Assembly: GCA_035235625.1 (NCBI GenBank)
Contig: CP141146.1
Coordinates: forward strand, 39,911,709 to 39,975,708
Direction of reading: 5' to 3'
Length of the DNA: 64,000 nt
Source of the DNA: Saururus chinensis
Taxonomy: Eukaryota > Streptophyta > Magnoliopsida > Piperales > Saururaceae
Shown here: positions 60,901 to 64,000 of the stretch, one piece after another
Numbering within the stretch: position 1 is the stretch's first letter
Layout of the letters: each line of letters begins with the position of its first letter
Made by a program: the position numbers and the translations under genes
Notes under the pieces: model-generated
Told to the model about the DNA's origin: nothing
Seen by the model: the letters and a program-made list of their open reading frames with translations, nothing else
Database searches by the model: none

Positions 60901-63900
60901 GGATTTAAGTGTCCTGTTAGCATGGGAAAAATCCCATATTCCTGTCCCCTAACTTGACCAAATCACTGTTTTTAATGGATATTGAATCACCAAAATCTAA
61001 TTAGTAAGAAACCAGTTTGAAGAAAGTTGGGTTTGTGTCAGGAGACTGGTCATGGTTTAAACTATCTCGAACGAGTCTGACCAGTTCAACTATTTTGGGT
61101 ATTTTCATTTATCAAAATGTAAACAGTGTAATATATGAATGTAAGTTTACAAAATTATAAGCATAAAGTGCCCAAAACTTATAAGCATGTAAAGTTCTGA
61201 ATAAAACTACACCTATTATTCCAGACTGTCGAATGGAGATAGTTTTTTCAAATTTATAATTGACTTCTTTTAGCTTTGATATTGTTTAAGATTTTGCCTA
61301 CCAATAAGTTACAAATCCTAGTATTAGAGTCTTGTTTTGCCATATTATACTAGATTTACACCCTCGTCCTAGTTAAGTTAGCTGCATGGTTTAGTTCTCA
61401 TAGGACTCTTTGAAATGATGTCTTGATGGTGATATGAGATAGGTAAGTGGCATGAATCAGGGGTTACACCAGTCTTGTTTTGTCATATTATACTAGATCT
61501 TCACCTTTGTCCCATTTGAGCTAGCTGTAGGGTCTAGTTATCACATAGCACTGTTAGAAATAATGTCTTCATGGTGATTTGATAGAAAAGTGGTATTCTA
61601 GCATGCTTGTCATATGGACATCTTGGATGATTTTAAATAGATTGCTTAGCCTTTATATGCCTTTTGGCTCTTTGGAATCTTTGAGATTGGTTAACAAGGA
61701 AGAAGACTGAACAAGAAAGACAGAATCTTTGTTGTAGTGCAGATTTCACAAAAACCAATATAGAACATAAAGAAAAGAGGTTTTGGATGACAAAAAGGGT
61801 TCCACCTAGCGTGAGATTGGTGACTTCACTGAGAGTCGAGAGTGTCTCAACAAGATTTTTGCCATCCAGTGAGATCTCGCCAAGATAGTGAATATCTCGG
61901 CCAGAAATTCTGAAATACTGCTCCAACAAAGCTTCAAGCAGGACCAGCAGGACCTTTCTCACAGAAAAGAAGAGAAAAACAAACAAAAATACTGCTGCAG
62001 CTGCTGCAAAGAAACACTCTTCAAGCAGGACTAGCTGGACCACTCTCATAGAAAAGAAGAGAAAGAAAGATGAAAATACTGGTGCAGCTGCAGCAACAAA
62101 GCTTGAAACCGGGGTCAGCATGATCATTCATACAGAAGAGGAAATAAACTTCAGAGTCAAGTGCATCCTTTCACCAAACATCATGGACAGAAAGCCCCTA
62201 CATGTAACCATTGTGAACTAGAAGCTCCTAAGATCAAATCCAAACAAATATAGGCACCTCAACAATTATGTCGTAAAAATCTGAAAGTCCTTTTACCTTA
62301 AACAAAAAGCATTTAGTATTAGCATATTAGAGGTCAATAAATAGACGCCTAAGACTTGCCCAAATCTGCTAGAGATTGCTGCTACATCCAATATGAGGAG
62401 GGCATTTTAAGTGTGAGACTGTCATTGTATGCACAAATATGTGCTGTAAATACCCTTTGCGAAAGGCTTTCAAGTGATACCAAGCAAAAAAAAAGGCTTT
62501 CATGTGCTAAACAAGGTTTTCTAATATGATAAAACTAAACAAAGAAAGAAAGAGATTAATATTGGCTCTTAGTGACATGCGGGTTTCTTGATTATTCTTC
62601 TAATCATTGAAATTAAGATTAGTGCTTCCAGATGTTAATAGATATTAGGTTGTCAAATTACATTTGGAAAAGATGTTTTTGGATCACTGATGTGATCTCA
62701 CTAAGATCTCTCCAAGATCTCTATTTGGCTGACCAAATGAGACTGAAGTTCAATAGGTTGAACCTTGATGACAAAGAAGGAAGAACTTTTCCTTTATGTT
62801 GTTTATGGCTGATGACTGTAGGTAAAATTAACCTTGGCACATAAGACTTCAACTTTAAGAAGTGAAATGAGCTTGCATCCCCTCACTTTGCTTCTGGCAC
62901 GACACATAGGTGCTATTGTAGAAACCCTGGAGAACTAACTGCTTCCTTTCACTCCAGCATTGAGGAGCTGCTGTAGAACTTCTTCCAATGTCTGCTTCTT
63001 TCAGCCTTTATTCTGTTTATAGAGTAAAAATGATTTTTTAAAAAATTCTGAGTATAGGTTGTTATAGGACTTATATGTGGGTTGTAATAGCCCTCTATAA
63101 AGTTATTTCAAAAGCAAGAGTGGGAGAGATATACATCCCTATTTACATCATTTCTCTCTCTTTGACATCATGACAATGGTTTCTGTAACTTCAGCCTGCC
63201 TTAAAAGTGGCTGAATGATTTTGATTTTTCAACCTATTGAATGCACTTATTTTGGAAGTCATCTCAAATTCAGGATTAAGTGTCATTTATCGGAGAAACA
63301 ACCACTTTCTTTCCCTTTTTATTTGAATTATTGGTTATTTTGTAAATCTTGTTTCAGTCGAGATGCTACCTTTTTTAAATTTGCTTTTATGTACAGGAGT
63401 GGATTCATTTGCTAAAAGATATGGTTTTGGCACTTCCGGCTGTTGTGACGTTTAATTCGTTAAAGCCTTTGTACAGTCAAGATGCCGAAATAGATTTTTT
63501 TAACAATATCCTGCACATACAGGTATGGTTGCATGGAGTTTCAGTGAGATTGCCTACTTACCTTTTGTGCTTGTAAAACTGATGAATTATGTCAAATTGC
63601 AGAAACATAGAAGAGCAAAGGCTTTAACACGATTTAGAAATGTCATATCGGGTGGAGAACTATCAGAGGTAAAAACTTTCTGCCATGACCTCATGCTAGA
63701 AAAATAAGAATGTTTGCTTTGAATTATTTTCTAGAATAGACATGATTTTTCTGCTGTGCATAATGTGCAGAGAATTGTTGTGAAACTATTTGTTCCCCTT
63801 TTCTTTAAGATGCTTTATGAAGTAGAAGATGGGAAGGGCGAGCATGTTCGGGAAGCTTGCGTGGGATCTCTTGCTTCAATTGCTGGAATTATGGAGTGGG

Positions 63901-64000
63901 GGCATTACAACTCTTTTGTAATGAGATGTTTTCGAGAAATAAAATTGAGACCTGACAAGCAGAAGGTGCTATTGCGGCTAATATGTTCTATACTGGACAG
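35773..64000 (+). CDS. UTP20: UTP20, small-subunit processome component 20 (5' part)
   Basis: UTP20 is a nucleolar scaffold of the U3 snoRNP/SSU processome needed for 18S rRNA maturation; it is built almost wholly of HEAT/ARM-like helical repeats. I resolve 26 exons by matching GT-AG borders and reading frame; the joined frame is open for ~1,667 codons and continues past the window. Full-length plant and animal proteins are ~2,600-2,800 residues, so about 60% is here. Diagnostic segments are FSERV..IDVYRSLD near the start, FRDSLLSWRELN, LWHGMRG, MWEPVIDCLAKL, FFNNILHIQKHRRAKAL (residues ~1562-1578) and the end VLLRLICSILD. The DRIM region begins near residue 930. ATG at 35773 is the first in-frame ATG after the telo-box. 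Exon coordinates are in the following entries. No frame-breaking lesion was seen. Confidence 0.93.
37151..37535 (+). repeat. 5' LTR of the intron-3 gypsy element
   Basis: 385 bp, TGTTATGG...TACAACA. It is collinear with 44258-44660, with several small deletions (for example CTTTCCTAGTTTGGCTGTT is present only in the 3' copy). Divergence suggests an old insertion. Confidence 0.75.
38231..40666 (-). mobile_element. Nested 2.4-kb LTR element with TACAC duplication
   Basis: LTRs at 38231 to ~38865 and 40223-40666 share AAATTAAGGGGAAGAGTGTA, GTTAGGGAGGGACAAAGAT and GGAGTACATGATTTATAGG. TACAC flanks the element exactly on both sides (38226-38230 and 40667-40671). On the minus strand the LTR reads TGTTATGATT...ACATCA and is followed at once by TTGGTATCGAAG, an initiator-Met-type primer site. 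The 1.3-kb interior has only broken minus-strand frames, including a Gln/Ser/Pro-rich gag-like one (40028-39669, EVVAVVKAQQDSLATL); no pol is seen. The right LTR carries an internal ~130-bp tandem duplication (40411-40542 and 40543-40666). Confidence 0.75.
38345..38680. mobile_element. Solo LTR, 336 bp, nested in an LTR
   Basis: TGTTGTGCACGAACACTTG...CCGGGCACATCA (TG...CA) is flanked by exact TCAAG duplications (38340-38344 and 38681-38685). The sister LTR at about 40330 has the empty site, CTCAAATTCGTAAT, in place of CTCAAG[insert]TCAAGTTCGTAAT. This proves an insertion after the host LTR pair was formed. It is relatively GC-rich (GGCGCGCTAGTGGGCC, GGGGGCGCGACTCC). Confidence 0.85.
40830..41250 (+). 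pseudogene. RT end/RNase H relic of the intron-3 gypsy element
   Basis: In several frames the segment reads GLTRYHVRFVLGYDIMVAPL, then AFLRKGTFT, then TFVVEMMLQMF.. and YEHEMPAIVHAVTK, matching the RT thumb to RNase H stretch of plant gypsy pol (canonically GLTGYYR.FV..Y..IA.PL, and YE.EMLAIVHAV.KWR). Stops and shifts are frequent. It ends where another insertion begins. Confidence 0.65.
41249..42842. mobile_element. Unclassified ~1.6-kb insertion in the RNase H/integrase relic
   Basis: RNase H homology stops at about 41248 (..FSYLLRQL) and resumes at about 42865 with FMDQISTPTQRQWVLKLLGY, the sequence expected to follow, so the DNA between is inserted. Read on the minus strand it starts TGTAGGAGATGTGGGAC (42840) and ends TTCTGTTGCA (41249), which would suit a solo LTR, but the flanking pentamers do not match. 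It includes short tandem units of AGACTAGAAGATTCCTAAAACAAGAAA (42433-42505) and no convincing gene. Confidence 0.4.
42865..44005 (+). pseudogene. Integrase relic of the intron-3 gypsy element
   Basis: Fragments in order: VAGHEGYFRTYECPRVCLVG with GLNCDVQNFVAQHDVRQRAK, the zinc-binding HHCC end (second Cys pair degraded: CDVQNFVAQHDV), TTTPYLLQP, a core too broken to score, and PLPIMLRYVALRS with QTRDEVLLQLYLHVVATQN, the post-core segment of gypsy integrases of the chromovirus type. Stops interrupt every segment. Confidence 0.65.
44258..44660 (+). repeat. 3' LTR of the intron-3 gypsy element
   Basis: 403 bp, TGTTATGGCCCTTCCAGCA...GGTACAAAA, where the terminal CA has become AA. It is followed by GATTT, the decayed target duplication. 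Exon 4 of UTP20 begins only 91 bases further on. Confidence 0.75.
44752..46506 (+). CDS. UTP20: UTP20 exons 4-8 (residues 119-280)
   Basis: Exons: 44752-44796, 44988-45066, 45148-45221, 45607-45713, 46327-46506. All have GT donors and AG acceptors, and the phases fit. The joined product runs SLIADLSRDLQKDFLPFLRN, then ILEQVFRSWSYMLLHLQKYL, RYHPKVYVQEFMAEAVSLLL and KKPSSLRKSGASALLWHGMRG, paralleling the UTP20 repeat that in the human protein contains RNFAAESFTFLMRK. Exon 4 is only 45 bp. Confidence 0.88.
47573..47727. mobile_element. Mutator-type MITE, 155 bp
   Basis: Terminal inverted repeats span ~65 bp each: GGACGAGAAGTCTACCACCC.. against GGATGAGAGGTTTGCCACCC.., sharing ACTTTATCCAGCC, ACAGTCG and GATATCCAC, about 80% identical by eye. 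They leave only a ~25-base centre. The flanks TTATTCATT (47564-47572) and TTATTCGTT (47728-47736) are a 9-bp target duplication with one mismatch. Long inverted repeats plus a 9-bp duplication are the signature of MULE-derived MITEs. Confidence 0.8.
50225..50790. mobile_element. Tourist/PIF-Harbinger-like MITE, 566 bp
   Basis: Ends GGGGCTATTTGGGTGTGAAATTT and, on the complement of the right end, GGAGCTGTTTGGGTGTGAAATTT form ~23-bp inverted repeats with two mismatches. Flanks are CTA at left and TTA at right, consistent with a decayed TTA duplication. The GGGGCTGTTTGG terminus is typical of PIF-type elements in plants. The interior is AT-rich with palindromic CCTCATGAGG near 50612 and no ORF. 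Confidence 0.6.
51836..56003 (+). CDS. UTP20: UTP20 exons 9-19 (residues 281-1148)
   Basis: Exons: 51836-52036, 52617-52830, 52919-52993, 53113-53453, 53537-53732, 53867-54104, 54227-54551, 54693-54935, 55021-55129, 55258-55519, 55605-56003. Borders are GT-AG and frames join without a stop. Typical segments are YEEFPTEVLNKIFFNWLLEE, SKQVLYVVAEFLDSTFG, RFRDMWEPVIDCLAKLIEE, and the DRIM-region start VVRLLAAKVRNLRLL with HASLRHRRAILCFLVQLEL. The helical, Leu-rich character is even throughout, as expected for HEAT repeats. Intron 9 (52037-52616) may hold an unassigned insertion. Confidence 0.9.
56004..57076 (+). other. UTP20: UTP20 intron 19
   Basis: AT-rich intron of 1.07 kb, donor GTAAAT, acceptor GATGCAG. 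The short open frames within it on both strands show no homology. An internal imperfect repeat TCAATAAGATCATGAGAATA/CAGTAAGATTATGAGAATA occurs at about 56105-56160. Confidence 0.7.
57077..59896 (+). CDS. UTP20: UTP20 exons 20-23 (residues 1149-1527)
   Basis: Exons: 57077-57498, 59002-59138, 59213-59394, 59501-59896. The product includes SAIRDMRSLCLKVISLVLNK, WPYFWDTFFLSVKPQIDAF, GREDLRIFGLLLRYIN, LNVRLSICAILRELAAKDPS, FDYDTRLEAYKGITPSFF and LVILSHCVYDMSADE, collinear with UTP20 orthologues. Intron 20 is 1.5 kb and carries a LINE relic; the others are short. Confidence 0.9.
58467..58506. repeat. Perfect 13-bp inverted repeat in intron 20
   Basis: AGAGCCTGGGCTC (58467-58479) and GAGCCCAGGCTCT (58494-58506) are exact complements separated by 14 bases. 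It is GC-rich in an AT-rich intron, so it would form a stable hairpin in the pre-mRNA. It lies shortly before the LINE relic. Confidence 0.75.
58582..58860 (+). pseudogene. LINE reverse transcriptase C-terminal relic
   Basis: The translation reads NEYVRENLGVTPLGEKLKEC, then CWYEHV, a stop, then KPMDAPVRRFEG, RGRPKRTWMEL-like GGGRPKRTWMELTRKDMI and KYRCKIHVVDP. This is the well-known plant LINE tail (canonically NEYIR..LGV.PI..K.RE.RLRW.GHV.RRP..APVRR.. RGRPK..W.E). Only this end is present, as expected for 5'-truncated LINE insertions. It lies in sense within UTP20 intron 20. Confidence 0.7.
61328..61613. repeat. 143-bp tandem duplication in intron 23
   Basis: Units start at 61328 and 61471, both with AGTCTTGTTTTG.CATATTATACTAGAT; later matches include GCTAGCTG/TTAGCTGCATGG, ATGATGTCTTGATGGTGAT and AATAATGTCTTCATGGTGAT. 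They are roughly 75% identical by eye. No coding signal. Confidence 0.7.
61933..62106. repeat. 87-bp tandem duplication in intron 23
   Basis: Units start TTCAAGCAGGAC at 61933 and 62020 and share ACAGAAAAGAAGAGAAA/ATAGAAAAGAAGAGAAA, AAAATACTG.TGCAGCTGC and CAA.AAAC. The 87-bp length is a multiple of three, so it inflates a 164-codon minus-strand frame (62127-61633) that has low-complexity sequence and is not taken as a gene. Confidence 0.7.
63397..64000 (+). CDS. UTP20: UTP20 exons 24-26 (residues 1528-1667, truncated)
   Basis: Exons: 63397-63522, 63603-63668, 63771 to the window end. The product EWIHLLKDMVLALPAV, then EIDFFNNILHIQKHRRAKAL, RIVVKLFVPLFFKMLYEVED and MRCFREIKLRPDKQKVLLRL is among the best conserved stretches of UTP20 (the human protein has FFENMKHIQIHRRARAL). 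The last exon is cut by the window edge after CTGGACAG; about 1,000 residues remain beyond. Confidence 0.9.

Larger units (their letters stand above)
59897..63396 (+). other. UTP20: UTP20 intron 23, 3.5 kb
   Basis: Donor GTATAG, acceptor GTACAG. No missing exon is suspected, since residues ..ENYVRQ join EWIHLLKDMV as in orthologues. It holds two tandem duplications (own entries) and otherwise no recognisable element. Short open frames on both strands are not supported. Confidence 0.8.

Noticed and set aside
61633..62127. 164-codon minus-strand ORF in intron 23
   Set aside because: Alanine/Phe/Val-rich, created by an in-frame 87-bp tandem duplication; no domain.
1..64000. tRNA, rRNA or snoRNA genes
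   Set aside because: No cloverleaf with A/B boxes, rRNA block or convincing C/D box pair was found by eye; a tRNAscan or Rfam search could still find one.

Overview
The window is nuclear DNA from a flowering plant with a large, repeat-rich genome. It is AT-rich, has long introns with GT-AG borders, and carries Ty3/gypsy elements, Mutator-like and Tourist-like elements and a LINE relic. I cannot name the species from the sequence alone.

Layout. (1) 1-9.8 kb is a graveyard of one LTR family in several broken copies: a 3' part to 3824, a 5' part at 4975-5770, and a reversed solo LTR at 6553-8950. The solo LTR sits in a decayed Mutator-like (MULE) transposase relic at 8951-9778. (2) About 9.78-34.57 kb is one large minus-strand Ty3/gypsy element with ~1.35-kb LTRs at both ends. 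Read on the minus strand it has a leader ORF with four 39-residue repeats, gag, protease, reverse transcriptase, RNase H, a second archaeal-type RNase H, and integrase; the dual RNase H marks the Tat/Ogre lineage. Between integrase and the 3' LTR lie a plus-strand (antisense) plant-mobile-domain plus coiled-coil gene, a 1.4-kb tandem-repeat tract, and a small plus-strand ORF. The element is dead: it has many stops, and substitutions at catalytic positions of integrase and the second RNase H. A different LTR element with ~3.3-kb LTRs and only 0.47 kb between them (23795 to about 27835) is inserted between gag and protease. (3) 34.57-35.77 kb is intergenic: a cluster of four short palindromes, then a promoter with a telo-box and a site-II-like motif. 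(4) 35773-64000 is the 5' ~60% of UTP20, a very large HEAT/ARM-repeat protein of the U3 small-subunit processome. I resolve 26 exons in one continuous frame of about 1,667 codons, still open at the window edge.

The UTP20 introns have absorbed many elements without breaking the frame. Intron 3 (7.8 kb) holds a degenerate 7.5-kb gypsy element, which holds a 2.4-kb LTR element, whose LTR holds a 336-bp solo LTR; the two inner insertions have exact target-site duplications. Intron 8 holds a 155-bp Mutator-type MITE with a 9-bp duplication and a Tourist-like MITE. Intron 20 holds the tail of a LINE reverse transcriptase. UTP20 is the only host gene seen; everything left of 34.57 kb looks transposon-derived.
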